In this document: piece after piece, positions 29,188 through 37,765 of the stretch | Layout: each line of letters opens with the position of its first letter | Numbering within the stretch: position 1 is the first letter of the stretch | Source: Nannocystis pusilla | Lineage (GTDB): Bacteria > Myxococcota_A > Polyangia > Nannocystales > Nannocystaceae | Assembly: GCF_020073745.1 (NCBI RefSeq) | Contig: NZ_JAIRAU010000056.1 | Location: forward strand, 248,001-312,000 | Direction: 5' to 3' | DNA length: 64,000 nt | Made by a program: the position numbers and the translations under genes | The notes under the pieces: generated by a model | Databases searched by the model: none | Told to the model about the DNA's origin: nothing | Seen by the model: the letters and a program-made list of their open reading frames with translations, nothing else

Positions 29188-29216
29188 GGAGCGACTACGC
29201 GGCGGGCCCGCCGAGG

Positions 29217-30440
29217 TTACGCGTCGCGCGGCGGGGGCAGGCCGGCGAGCGCCTCGCCGAGGCGCTGGAGGCCGTCGCGCAGGCTCTCGTCGGCGGCGGC
29301 GTAGGACAGCCGCAGGTGGCCGGGGGCCCCGAACGCGGTGCCGGGCACGGTGCCGACCAGCTTCTGCTCCAAGAGCCATGTCGCAAAGGCAATGTCGTCG
29401 GCGAATTGGGTGCCGGGGCCGAGGTGGCGCGAGACGTCGCAGAACAGGTAGAAGGCGCCGTCGGGGGCGACGACGTCGAGGCCGGGGAGGGCCTGGAGGC
29501 CGGCGAGCACGAACTCGCGGCGGCGGGTGAAGGCGGCGTGCATGTCCCGCACGGCGGCCTCGCAGCTGGGGTCGGTGAGGGCGGCGAGGGCGGCGATCTG
29601 CGACGGCGTGGCGGCGCCGGAGGTGACGTGGCCCTGCAGGCGCGAGGCGGCGGCGACGACGTTGGCCGGCGCGAGCAGGAAGCCGATCCGGTAGCCGGTC
29701 ATCGAGTAGCTCTTCGACACGCCGTCGGCGATGACGATCTGGTCGGTGACGTCGGCGAGGGTGGCGAACGCGCTGACGTGCTCGAAGCCGCCGTAGACGA
29801 GGCGGCGGTAGATGTCGTCGACGAGCAGCCAGCACCGCGGAGCGACGCGCGCCATGACCTCGCCGAGCTGGCGCAACAGCCCGGCGGGGTAGCCGGCGCC
29901 GGTCGGGTTGGTCGGGTTGCCGAGGATGATGAAGCGGGTGCGCTCGGTGAGCGCCGCGGCCAGCGCGTCGGGCTGCAGGCGCCAGCCGTCTTCGCGGCGC
30001 GTGGGCACGATCACCGGGACGCCGTCGCCGAGGCGCACCATGTCGGCGTACGAGACCCAGTACGGCGCGGGGATCACGACCTCGTCGCCGGGCGACAGCG
30101 TGACCATGAACAGGTTGGCGAGGCTGTGCTTGGCGCCGCACGACACCAGGATCTCGCCGCGGGTGATCGCGCGGCCGTGGTAGCGGGCGAACTCGGCGGC
30201 CGCGGCGTCGCGCAGCGCGGGCATGCCGGGCACCGGTGCGTAGTGCACCGGCCTGGTCTGCAGGTACTCGGTGACGGCCGCGGTGACGGCGGCGGGCGGG
30301 CGGAAGTCGGGCTCGCCGGCGCTGAAGTCGAGGACGGCCTTGCCCTGGGCCTTGAGCTCCTTGGCGCGCGCCGACATCGCCAGAGTGGGCGACTCGCTGA
30401 GCACCTGCGCTCGTGCATTGGTCTGTAGGTCGCGCCTCAA
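29217..30440 (-). CDS. Class I/II PLP aminotransferase (aspartate aminotransferase type)
   Basis: The protein has VLSESPTLAMSARAKELKAQGKAVLDFSAGEPDF, VHYAPVPGMPALRDAAA, CGAKHSLANLFMVTLSPGDEVVIPAPYWVSYADM, ILGNPTNPTGAGYP, the PLP lysine in ADGVSKSYSMTGYRIGF, and GTAFGAPGHLRLSYA with the alpha-carboxylate-binding Arg. It is closest in pattern to AspB/AspC subgroup I-gamma enzymes. The start is taken as TTG at 30440, whose TTGA overlaps the rsmD stop and implies coupling. GTG and ATG codons a few residues inside are alternatives. Confidence 0.88.
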   Translation of the reverse strand: MRRDLQTNARAQVLSESPTLAMSARAKELKAQGKAVLDFSAGEPDFRPPAAVTAAVTEYLQTRPVHYAPVPGMPALRDAAAAEFARYHGRAITRGEILVSCGAKHSLANLFMVTLSPGDEVVIPAPYWVSYADMVRLGDGVPVIVPTRREDGWRLQPDALAAALTERTRFIILGNPTNPTGAGYPAGLLRQLGEVMARVAPRCWLLVDDIYRRLVYGGFEHVSAFATLADVTDQIVIADGVSKSYSMTGYRIGFLLAPANVVAAASRLQGHVTSGAATPSQIAALAALTDPSCEAAVRDMHAAFTRRREFVLAGLQALPGLDVVAPDGAFYLFCDVSRHLGPGTQFADDIAFATWLLEQKLVGTVPGTAFGAPGHLRLSYAAADESLRDGLQRLGEALAGLPPPRDA

Positions 30441-31051
30441 CACTGCTCTCGGGCCCCCGTGGTCAAGGTGTGGCGGAGGAACTCGACCGCCGTCTGGCCG
30501 TAATGACGGGTCGTCTCGACGACCAGACCCGGCGGCCATGCGGGCGGCGTGCGGCCTCCAGCGCGGTCATATTCGCATACAAGGGCCGCGCTTTCAGCCA
30601 GCCAGCCGCGGGCCACCAGCGCGGGGAGTACGGCCGCAAGCACGGCCGCGGTGTCTTCGTAGGGCGGATCGACGAACACGAGGTCGTACGGACCGGCGAG
30701 GTCGGCCGCGTTCGCGCTCGCGGCGTCGCGGCGCAAGAACGTCGTCGCGTCGCCGTGCCACAAGCGCGCGCGATCGCCGAGCGCAAGCTCACGGATCTGG
30801 GCCTGTAGATGGCGCGCGACCGCAGAATTGCGCTCGACCAGCGTGGCCCGCGAGGCGCCGCGGCTGAGCGCCTCGAACGCGAGCGCGCCCGAGCCGGCGA
30901 ACAGGTCGAGCACCACCGCGTCGCGCAGCTCGTGCTGCAGGCGGTCGAAGATCGCCTCGCGCACGCGCGCGCCGGTCGGGCGCAAGCCGGGCACAGTCGG
31001 CAACGACTTCAGCACGCGACCGCGCAGGCTCCCTCCGCTGATCCGCTGCAC
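30437..31051 (-). CDS. rsmD: 16S rRNA (guanine(966)-N2)-methyltransferase
   Basis: The 204-aa protein begins MQRISGGSLRGRVLKSLPTVPGLRPTGARVREAIFDRL, the RsmD signature. VVLDLFAGSGALAFEALSRGA (SAM motif I) and YDLVFVDPPYED (DPPY N-methyltransferase motif IV) follow. It methylates G966 of 16S rRNA during 30S maturation. Its stop overlaps the TTG of the downstream aminotransferase. Confidence 0.93.
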   Translation of the reverse strand: MQRISGGSLRGRVLKSLPTVPGLRPTGARVREAIFDRLQHELRDAVVLDLFAGSGALAFEALSRGASRATLVERNSAVARHLQAQIRELALGDRARLWHGDATTFLRRDAASANAADLAGPYDLVFVDPPYEDTAAVLAAVLPALVARGWLAESAALVCEYDRAGGRTPPAWPPGLVVETTRHYGQTAVEFLRHTLTTGAREQC

Positions 31052-31100
31052 GCCCGGCGGTATAACCCGAGTCGCGCCGCGCGCCCAGTGCGGCGTGTCG

Positions 31101-31120
31101 ACCTGTCCTCAGCGACAGGT
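31101..31120. repeat. Dispersed palindrome between protease and rsmD genes
   Basis: ACCTGTC-ctcagc-GACAGGT is a perfect 7+7 inverted repeat, ending 5 bp from the stop of the leftward metalloprotease gene. Confidence 0.75.
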
Positions 31121-31125
31121 GTAGA

Positions 31126-32094
31126 TCACGCGGCGAGCGGCGCACGCAGCGCGGCGTCTTCGGCCTCGAGCCGGGCCCAGCCCGCGCGCAGGTGGCGGCG
31201 CCGGCGGACGGCGGCGATGAACACCAGCGGGAAGGCGAGCGCCATCGGCAGGCCGTCGCCGCTGACGATCGGGAACCACATGAAGCGACCGGTCAGGCCG
31301 GTGCGCCACTCGCCATCGAGCTCGGCGAGCGTGCGGCCGAAGCCGTTGACGAACGCGGCCTCGAAGTTCTTGCCCTGCTTGACCTGCGCCAGCGCCTGCC
31401 GCATGTCGGAGCCCTCGTCGTCGCGCCAGCGGAGGAAGTTGACGAAGTCGCGAGCCGCGGCGTAGCTCACGGTGGCCGTGATCGCGTCGGTGCTGCGGAA
31501 GTTCTGCTCGAGCTCGGGCAGGCGCGGCACGCCGGCCCCGAAGATCGCGCCCGCCAGCGTCTGGCTGCGCATCAGATCGATCTCCTCGCCGAAGCTCTCG
31601 GCCACGCCCTCGTGGAACCACCGCGGCAGCGGATTGCCGCCGGTGGCCCGGAACAGCGCGACGTGGGCCATCTCGTGGCGGAGCAGGCCGTCGAGGTCGG
31701 TGAGCGAGCCGTCGGGCGCGTGCGCTGCGATAGCGATCTCGCCGGTCGGCGGATGAGCGACGCCCGCGGCCCACTGCGGCATGCCGGTGCCCTCGGCGAT
31801 CCGGCCCGAGTGGGCGACGAAGTGGATCGTCAGCGCGTCTTCGAGGTCGCCCGCGAGGGCGTGCTCGATCTCCGACCAGGCTCGCGGGATCTCGCGGGCC
31901 AGCGCGATCGCCTCGTCGTGCAGCCGCGGGTCGTAGCGGAGGTTGACGCGACCGACGTGGATCTCGCTGGTCGCGCTGCCCAGGGACCATCCGATCGGCT
32001 GGGCCACATCGGCCCGGGCCGCCCGCGGCGCCACGAACAGGACCAACAACGCCGCGAAGAGGAGGCCGAGCGCCGCGCGCCAGGGACGGGTCAT
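31126..32094 (-). CDS. Membrane-associated metallopeptidase, peptidase MA-like (HExxH)
   Basis: The 322-aa protein has an N-terminal signal/anchor (ALGLLFAALLVLFVAPRAARA), a gluzincin active site LLRHEMAHVALFRATGG and a downstream WFHEGVAESFGEE that supplies the third zinc ligand Glu. A C-terminal hydrophobic helix (GLPMALAFPLVFIAAVRRRR) anchors it. This is the peptidase_MA_2/basic secretory-like layout. The start ATG at 32094 overlaps the stop of the preceding gene (ATGA), so the pair is translationally coupled. Confidence 0.82.
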   Translation of the reverse strand: MTRPWRAALGLLFAALLVLFVAPRAARADVAQPIGWSLGSATSEIHVGRVNLRYDPRLHDEAIALAREIPRAWSEIEHALAGDLEDALTIHFVAHSGRIAEGTGMPQWAAGVAHPPTGEIAIAAHAPDGSLTDLDGLLRHEMAHVALFRATGGNPLPRWFHEGVAESFGEEIDLMRSQTLAGAIFGAGVPRLPELEQNFRSTDAITATVSYAAARDFVNFLRWRDDEGSDMRQALAQVKQGKNFEAAFVNGFGRTLAELDGEWRTGLTGRFMWFPIVSGDGLPMALAFPLVFIAAVRRRRHLRAGWARLEAEDAALRAPLAA

Positions 32095-32840
32095 GGACTG
32101 ACTGTGAGCACGACGATCTCGCGGCGCAAGCTGGCCGCGACCACGACGCCGATCGCCACGCCGACGGCCAGGATCGCCCCGCCGACGATGAGACCCGTCC
32201 TCACCTTCGGGCCGAGCCGGGTCCGCCTCCGCTCCTTCGCGCCGTCGCGGACCAGCGCCTCGTGTTCGCTCCACAGCGCCGCCACCAGCTCGGGGTAGGA
32301 CGCGGCGTCGGCCCCGCGGACGCCCAGCGGCCGATCGAGCCGGCAGTCGTGCGGCAGCAGCACCGGCTCGGCGCGGTCGGCGAGGTACTCGACGAGGATC
32401 ACGAGGTCGTCCCGGCGCTCGCGGCACACCTGCTTGCCGTCGCCGACGCCGGCGCGGAGGCGGCGGACCTGGGTCGTGGGAGCCGCGGACGACCGCACGG
32501 CGCGCTCGAGCGCGTCGACCAGTTGGACCTCGGGCCGGGTCCCGGGCGCTGTCGGGCCGAGCCCGACAGCGACGGTGATCGCGCCCTCGGGCTGCTGCAG
32601 CGCCGCGCCCGGGGCGAGGTTGGGCGGCGGCGGCGGTGCTGGCCCTTCGGGCATGGTCGATGGAGCCTGTGCTTCAGGACCTGTGCTCACGGGCATGTCC
32701 GAAGGAGCAGGCTCCGAAGCGGCCGGCACGGGCACCTCGAGCGGCACGTCGGCGGCCCGCGGATCGGCGGCGCGCGCCGGCGCCGGCAGGGCCACGAGCC
32801 CCGCCAGCACGAGCGCGCCGCATCGCCGGGCCGTCCGCAT
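32091..32840 (-). CDS. Secreted/membrane protein with Pro-rich region and C-terminal TM, unknown
   Basis: The 249-aa protein has a cleavable signal (GALVLAGLVALPAPARA) and a Pro/Ala/Glu-rich stretch to residue about 85. A small globular domain (AITVAVGLGPTAPGTRPEVQLVDALERAVRS ... RRDDLVILVEYLADRAEPVLLPHDC) follows, then the C-terminal TM VRTGLIVGGAILAVGVAIGVVVAAS. I do not recognise the family. It is coupled by ATGA to the metallopeptidase gene, so a joint role in envelope proteolysis is likely. Palindromic repeat copies fall in the Pro-rich part. Confidence 0.7.
   Translation of the reverse strand: MRTARRCGALVLAGLVALPAPARAADPRAADVPLEVPVPAASEPAPSDMPVSTGPEAQAPSTMPEGPAPPPPPNLAPGAALQQPEGAITVAVGLGPTAPGTRPEVQLVDALERAVRSSAAPTTQVRRLRAGVGDGKQVCRERRDDLVILVEYLADRAEPVLLPHDCRLDRPLGVRGADAASYPELVAALWSEHEALVRDGAKERRRTRLGPKVRTGLIVGGAILAVGVAIGVVVAASLRREIVVLTVSP
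32651..32718. repeat. Cluster of palindrome derivatives in Pro-rich coding region
   Basis: Three degenerate copies occur: GCATGGTCgatGGAGCCTG, CTTCAGGACCTGTG and GGCATGTCCGAAGGAGCAGG. They encode SEPAPSDMPVSTGPEAQAPSTMP in the leftward protein. Confidence 0.5.
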
Positions 32841-33510
32841 GGGCGCCGGTTCTTGCGCGTCCGCGGCCGCGTGTCAACGGCGGCGAAGTCATGGCGGCGG
32901 CGGGAATGACTCGGCCGCTGCGATGGTTGTGCTGCTCCGCCGCGGCGCAGGCAGGCGAGCCGACAGCCGCTACGTCGCGGCGAGCGTCACGCGCGAGCGA
33001 GCGGCGTGCAGCGACGGCTGCGTCGCGCGACTGTCCATGCGGTGGGCCGCGATCGTCGCGATCCACGAGCGGCACGTCGCGACGCTCGCGCCGTCGTCGC
33101 ACTCGCGGCTGGTGTCGCTGTCACACTTGCAGCGAGCGTCGCGGTCGAGCGAGCACGCGAAACCTGGTCATCGCCGACGGGACCGCGGGGCGGACGTCAG
33201 GGTCGTGCTCCGGCGTCGGCGAGTGCGGAGGCCGATGCCATCGCGAATGCGGACGATGGGGAGGATGCGGGGCGCCGAGAGCTGGATCGAAGGACCTGGT
33301 GGCGACAGGCCACGGTTCGGCCCGATCGGGCCATTCGGCCGCCGGACGGCGTATTGCCGGCGTTCTCGTGATTCGAGCCGGAGGTTTCACACCGGTGCAT
33401 GGATGACATGAGAGAAAGGCCACTTGATCGTTGCTGGCGCTTTGGCGGTTATGGCATCCTCGCTGGCTGGACGGGGCACGCTCGCTGTCGCCCCTCCCAA
33501 AGGGGAACCC
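32841..33510. other. Gene-free stretch, no supported feature
   Basis: All six frames are open in pieces but none has coding character, a family motif or a ribosome site. The right end (33420-33510) presumably holds the promoter of the following lipoprotein, with AAAGGGGA as its ribosome-binding site at about 33500. Confidence 0.5.
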
Positions 33511-34464
33511 ATGCGTGTGATGTCGAAGAGTTTGATCCCGTGTGCGCTCGTGAGTGTGCTCCTGTCGGCGTGCGGCGACGACGGCGGCAAGGCGACCGGC
33601 GCGACCAATCCGAGCACCAACAACACCACCGACGAGACGAGCGCCACATCGGAGGCCGACTCCGAGACGGGACCGTCGCAGCAGACGACGTCGGGGCCGA
33701 CCGGGCCCGAGCCGACCACCACCGCGCCGGCCTCGACCAGCGACGGCACGACCACCGAGGCCTCGTTCATCACGCCGCCCGACGGCGGCGGCGGCGCCAA
33801 GGAGTGCGACCAGTGGACGCAAGACTGTCCCGAAGGACAGAAGTGCATGCCGTACTCGGGCGACGGCGACAACGCGTGGGAGTCGCTGAAGTGCACGCCG
33901 GTGATGGAGAACGCGGGCTCGGTGGGCGACCCGTGCACGGTCGAGGGCAGCGGCGTCAGCGGCATCGACAACTGTGGCAAGGGCTTGATGTGCTGGGACG
34001 TCACCGAGGGCGTCGGCGTCTGCGTGTCGCTGTGCATCGGTTCGCCCGACGCGCCCGACTGCGCCGAGCCGATGGCCTCGTGCCTGATCTCCAACGACGG
34101 CGTGCTGACCCTGTGCCTGCCGTTCTGCGACCCGCTGCTGCAGGATTGCCCGGGCGACGACCTGTGCATCCCCAACCCGCAGAGCCCCGACGCGTTCCTG
34201 TGCGTCCTCGACGCGTCGGGCGAGGAGGGCCAGGAGTTCGACGCGTGTGAGTACATCAACGCGTGCGACAAGGGCTTCACCTGCGCGAACCCGCAGGTCG
34301 CGCTCGAGTGCGACGCGATGGCGATCGGCTGCTGTGTCGCCTTCTGCGACATCACCGAAGCGGACGTGTGCAACGGACAGAACAGCGAGTGCATCGCCTG
34401 GTACGAGATGGGCCAGGCGCCGCCGGGGCTCGAGAACGTCGGCTACTGCGGCATCCCGCAGTGA
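33511..34464 (+). CDS. Cysteine-rich secreted lipoprotein, paralogue of the one at 63320
   Basis: The ATG at 33511 follows AAAGGGGA and gives MSKSLIPCALVSVLLSAC, a lipobox signal. A Thr/Ser linker runs to about residue 95. The remaining about 220 residues have some 25 cysteines in a repeated layout: CDQWTQDCPEGQKCMPYS, GDPCTVEGSGVSGIDNCGKGLMCWDV, CLPFCDPLLQDCPGDDLCIPN, CEYINACDKGFTCANP and AIGCCVAFCDI, ending QAPPGLENVGYCGIPQ. The motif order is nearly identical to the partial gene at the right end of the window. No fold is known to me; disulfide-rich and surface-exposed is the natural reading. Confidence 0.8.
   Translation: MRVMSKSLIPCALVSVLLSACGDDGGKATGATNPSTNNTTDETSATSEADSETGPSQQTTSGPTGPEPTTTAPASTSDGTTTEASFITPPDGGGGAKECDQWTQDCPEGQKCMPYSGDGDNAWESLKCTPVMENAGSVGDPCTVEGSGVSGIDNCGKGLMCWDVTEGVGVCVSLCIGSPDAPDCAEPMASCLISNDGVLTLCLPFCDPLLQDCPGDDLCIPNPQSPDAFLCVLDASGEEGQEFDACEYINACDKGFTCANPQVALECDAMAIGCCVAFCDITEADVCNGQNSECIAWYEMGQAPPGLENVGYCGIPQ
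33825..33840. repeat. Palindrome CTGTCC-cgaa-GGACAG inside lipoprotein gene
   Basis: A perfect 6+6 palindrome encoding DCPEGQ. The paralogue also has DCPDGEKC here, so the match may be chance codon choice. Confidence 0.35.
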
Positions 34465-34494
34465 CGAGGTCCCGTCGCGCCGAGTTGCAGGACA

Positions 34495-34532
34495 GGGCCG
34501 TTCCTCGCGCGCTGCAGCGCGAGGGACGGCCC
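34495..34532 (+). terminator. Long hairpin after cysteine-rich lipoprotein gene
   Basis: Sixteen-bp arms (34495-34510 and 34517-34532) pair with a single G-U and a 6-nt loop GCTGCA, 30 bp past the stop. Only TTCCC follows, so it is a terminator or mRNA-stabilising hairpin rather than a textbook U-tract terminator. Confidence 0.65.
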
Positions 34533-34992
34533 TTCCCATGCGGCCCCGCCTCGAGCCGGCGCGCTCGCCAGTCTCGGCCGGGAGCGAGCCAGCACAGCGC
34601 GCGACGGTGACTGCGGAGGGCGTGGGGAGCGGCAGGGACGCATGGGCGCCCCCTCGGCGGTCGTTACCCGCGCGCCCATCCTTTGGCGCTCGCCATCACT
34701 GTGGGCACGGCCTGCAGCGTCGCCACCGCGCGGCGGTCGCGCGAGCAGGTCCGACGGCCGGAGGGGGGCGGGATCGGGACCGAGATGGGGGGCATATCGA
34801 CGTCATGGCCGCGGAGCGCTCGAGTCATCGATCAATTTGTCCGAGCGCGTCGGCGATGGCGGGGGCGGGAATGCAAGCTCGGGCCCGGCGATCGCCCGGG
34901 GACGCCGGGGCTGGCACACGGCCGTACCGGAGCGCGACTTCCGTAACGGAAACGGCGTCGAGCGGGCACGAGTCCGGGTGGAGGTAGACGTC
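34533..34992. other. Gene-free stretch before calcium-binding lipoprotein
   Basis: No reading frame here has coding character or a family match. The only clear signal is GGAGG at 34980-34984, the ribosome-binding site of the next gene. Confidence 0.5.
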
Positions 34993-35871
34993 TTGTCCTT
35001 CACCCCTCGCTTCGCCATCTCCGCCGCGCTCGCGCTGACCGCGTGCATCCCGTCGATCATCATCGGGGACGTCCCGCTGGACGAGCAGGCGTCCGACGCG
35101 GCCGCCACCACCCATACGACATCCAGCTCCGACGGCGTTCCCGGCAGCGGCTCGGGGACGTCCTCGGGGGAGACCACCGGGCTCGAATCGAGCGGTGGTT
35201 CCGGCGACAGCGATGCGACGTCGCTGGTGACGAGCGGCGGGCTGGTGGATTGCACGGCGTCGACCGACCCTGGCCCGGATCAGGACGGGGACGGTTACCC
35301 CGACGCCTGTGACAATTGCCCGGCAGTGCCCAACGCCGAGCCGGCGCAGGAGCTGCCGTGGGACAGCGATTATGACGAGGACGGCCTCGGCAACGCCTGC
35401 GATGATTGCCCGCAGAGCCCGGGCGTGGGGGCGGTGCCCGGCGAGAACTGCTGCGATCCGCGCTCCGACACCTGCACCAAGACCTTCCCCGGTTCGACGA
35501 TCTCTTACTGGTGCCAGCCATTCCCGGGCGGCGAACGGTTCGGCTGCGACACAGGGATGTGCGTCGCGTCGTATCGCGAGGCGTGCCTCGGTTGTCCCGG
35601 TCCCTGCATTCCGGCCGGCGGGCTCGACTCGGCCCCGAGCTGCCCTGCGAACAGCAGCTGCGACTGCGACAAATGGAGCTGCCTCACCCGCTATTGCACC
35701 GTCGGCGACGATTCCCCGTGCCTGGACGGCAACGCCTGCATCCCGTGGTTCAAACCAGGCGAGGCGCCCGCGGGCCTCGAAGCGCTCGGGGTCTGCGCGC
35801 GCAAGGACCAGGGCCCGTGCGCGGGCAAGAGCGGCCGCGAGTGCGCGACGTGGACGAACTGGTACCTGTGA
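34993..35871 (+). CDS. Lipoprotein with thrombospondin type-3-like calcium repeats
   Basis: The TTG at 34993 was chosen because GGAGG lies exactly 8 bp upstream. It gives a short signal ISAALALTAC with a lipobox. A Ser/Gly/Thr linker follows, then DPGPDQDGDGYPDACDNCPAVPN and DSDYDEDGLGNACDDCPQSP. These are two type-3 thrombospondin calcium-binding repeats (DxDxDGxxD-CDNCP). A Cys-rich C-terminal domain ends GEAPAGLEALGVCARKDQGPCAGKSGRECATWTNWYL. It is probably an exposed lipoprotein of the same general style as its neighbours. Confidence 0.75.
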   Translation: MSFTPRFAISAALALTACIPSIIIGDVPLDEQASDAAATTHTTSSSDGVPGSGSGTSSGETTGLESSGGSGDSDATSLVTSGGLVDCTASTDPGPDQDGDGYPDACDNCPAVPNAEPAQELPWDSDYDEDGLGNACDDCPQSPGVGAVPGENCCDPRSDTCTKTFPGSTISYWCQPFPGGERFGCDTGMCVASYREACLGCPGPCIPAGGLDSAPSCPANSSCDCDKWSCLTRYCTVGDDSPCLDGNACIPWFKPGEAPAGLEALGVCARKDQGPCAGKSGRECATWTNWYL

Positions 35872-35913
35872 GCCACGCGCGCTCGCGGCGGGCGTGCGGG
35901 GGCGTGTTCAGTG

Positions 35914-35930
35914 CTGTCTTTGAGGACATG
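35914..35930. repeat. Dispersed palindrome between convergent genes
   Basis: TGTC-tttgag-GACA with flanking ATGTG lies between the stop of the rightward lipoprotein and the stop of the leftward GH43-like gene. Confidence 0.65.
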
Positions 35931-35957
35931 TGACGCAGCGCCGGCGCAGTAGCGCCA

Positions 35958-37409
35958 TCACGTCGGTCCGTGCGCGTGCTCGCCCGCGCGGGCGTCGGTT
36001 CGCGACCTTTTGGGGGCCGCGGGTACGGGCCGCGCATGGTTCCGGGCGCGGCGTCCGCCGGTCGGGACGGCCACGGTGAAGCTCGGATCCTCGGCGGGCC
36101 GGCGCGGGCGAATGTGGACCTCGCCGAGGCCGTCGCCGCGATCGTCGAACTCGATCGGGCTGACCCACACGTCGCGGGCGCAGCCGGATTCCTCGCACGG
36201 AACGTGCTCGAGGCGGTGGTGGACGAAGTACCAGCGCTCGCCGTCGGGGCCGAGCACGGCGGAGCCGTGACCGAAGGCCTGACCGTCGCCCGGGATCAGG
36301 AAGCGGCCGACGAGCCGCCCGGGGTTGGTGTACACGAGCTCTTCGACCGTCTCCGCCGCGACCCAGTACACGTGATAATAGGGGGAGTCCCAGTTGCTGC
36401 CGCTGAGCAGGAGGTACACGTATTCGCCGCGGCGAAACAGGCTCGGGGCCTCGACGACGCCGAGAGACACGCCGTCGCGCAGCATCTCCTCGCCGAGCGG
36501 TCCGCGGGTCATCGACAGCATCCGATCGCAGCCGGGGCAGCCGGCGGCGAGGCGCACGAGCGTCTCGGCGTCGTGGGGGTTGCCGGCGTGGATCTGCGCG
36601 ACGGCGGGGTCGCAGCGGACGGCGAACGGATCGTTCGGGTCGAGCTCGACGAGGTGGACGTGCTGGCCGTGGTTGGCGCGCTCCCACGCGACCTTGGGCG
36701 GGCTGTTGGTGTACCAGGAGTAGGCGAGCCACCAGCGGCCGGTCTGCGGATCGTGGAACACCGTCGAGTCGAGGCGCATGACGTGGTGACAGTAGGTGCC
36801 CTGGCAATCGTCGGAGGCGATGTCCAGGCTGTGCGGAAGGACAGGTCGCAAGGGACAGTCGGTGGCGTCGGCGCCCGCGGGCCGGGGCTCCCACGGTCGG
36901 TCGGGTCGGGCGAACGGGCCTCCGGGGCTCGGGGACCAGGCGAGGTAGATGCCGCTGTCCTCGTCGTACGGCGGACACGGCGATCGCGGCGCGGCGAAGC
37001 GCTGCGCGGTGAACGAGAGCATGAACGACTCCGCGCCGAGCTGGACGATCTCGGGGGCCCACCGCGCACAGTAGTGAGCGCCGTGGAGCGTGAGCGAGCG
37101 GTCGGGCGCGTTGGTGCGGCCGAACAGGCCCTGGCCGGCGCCGGTCCAGACGATCAGGTCGGGCGAGGTGAAGCGCGGGAAGTCGCCGGCGTCGTCGACG
37201 GTGCTGGTGAGGTGATAGGTGACGCCGTCCGGACCCTCGACGCGCAAGACCCCGGGGTCGGGGTGGCCGATCGGGAGCACGGGGTTCTGTCCCTCGAGCC
37301 AGACGAGCGCGGGCTCCTGGGTGACGGCGTCGACGCTCGCGGTGTCGATGGTCGGCGGGTCGGAGGGGTCGCCGTCGCAGGCGAGCACGAGGGTGGCGAG
37401 CACGAGCAC
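35958..37409 (-). CDS. Lipoprotein glycoside hydrolase, family 43-like five-blade propeller
   Basis: The mature part has PIGHPDPGVLRVEGPDGVTYHLTSTVDDAGDFPRFTSPDLIVW, then LDSTVFHDPQTGRWWLAYSW and GVVEAPSLFRRGEYVYLLLSG. These supply the Asp-Asp-Glu triad expected of GH43/GH62-type arabinanases and xylosidases. A lipobox LVLAC is present, but the only in-frame start is a GTG at 37409 with almost no n-region. An ATG at about 37423 preceded by AAGGCGG would give MRAA joined to VLVLATLVLAC if one base were added or removed, so a small frameshift at the 5' end is possible. A degenerate palindrome lies in frame at 36834-36860. Confidence 0.72.
   Translation of the reverse strand: MLVLATLVLACDGDPSDPPTIDTASVDAVTQEPALVWLEGQNPVLPIGHPDPGVLRVEGPDGVTYHLTSTVDDAGDFPRFTSPDLIVWTGAGQGLFGRTNAPDRSLTLHGAHYCARWAPEIVQLGAESFMLSFTAQRFAAPRSPCPPYDEDSGIYLAWSPSPGGPFARPDRPWEPRPAGADATDCPLRPVLPHSLDIASDDCQGTYCHHVMRLDSTVFHDPQTGRWWLAYSWYTNSPPKVAWERANHGQHVHLVELDPNDPFAVRCDPAVAQIHAGNPHDAETLVRLAAGCPGCDRMLSMTRGPLGEEMLRDGVSLGVVEAPSLFRRGEYVYLLLSGSNWDSPYYHVYWVAAETVEELVYTNPGRLVGRFLIPGDGQAFGHGSAVLGPDGERWYFVHHRLEHVPCEESGCARDVWVSPIEFDDRGDGLGEVHIRPRRPAEDPSFTVAVPTGGRRARNHARPVPAAPKRSRTDARAGEHAHGPT
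36834..36860. repeat. Palindrome derivative in GH43-like gene
   Basis: GGAAGGACAGG-tcgcaa-GGGACAG resembles two overlapping half copies of the dispersed repeat. It encodes DCPLRPVLPH. Confidence 0.4.
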
Positions 37410-37765
37410 GCGGCGGCTCTCATCCGCCTTCCGAGCTCGAGAGGGTCGCCGAGGGCGGCGTCGATCGCGTTCGTCGGCCACGGCAGACCACGGGCGACGC
37501 GAGGGTAGTCCATGAGGATCTCCGGGGCCGAAGCGCCGACAGCGCTCGGATCGCGAAGCGCGAGTGATGCGACATGGGTATGGCGCCGCCGGGGTACGAG
37601 AACGTCGGCGTGTGGCATCCGCAGGGAGCGCCGCCGCCGAGAGCGCCCGGTGAAGGGTCGTGCGCGCCTCCGTCGATCGCGCTCGCGGGGTCGCGCGCGG
37701 ACGGATGCCCGGCATTGCTGCCGCGCTTGCGCCGGGCCGGCGATGGAGCGACGCTTTTCGGGCCC
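37410..37765. other. Intergenic region between divergent GH43-like and DAHP synthase genes
   Basis: No coding frame with family similarity is seen. The region must hold both divergent promoters, but no convincing -35/-10 pair is visible at this GC content. Confidence 0.45.

Noticed and set aside
29371..29395. CATGTCGCAAAGGCAATGTCGTC in the aminotransferase gene as a palindrome copy
   Set aside because: It encodes the expected DDIAFATWLL block of the enzyme; the resemblance is weak.
33006..33371. Plus-strand frame of 121 codons in the gap before the lipoprotein
   Set aside because: Arg/Ala/Val-biased with no motif or ribosome site, and overlapping frames are equally open.
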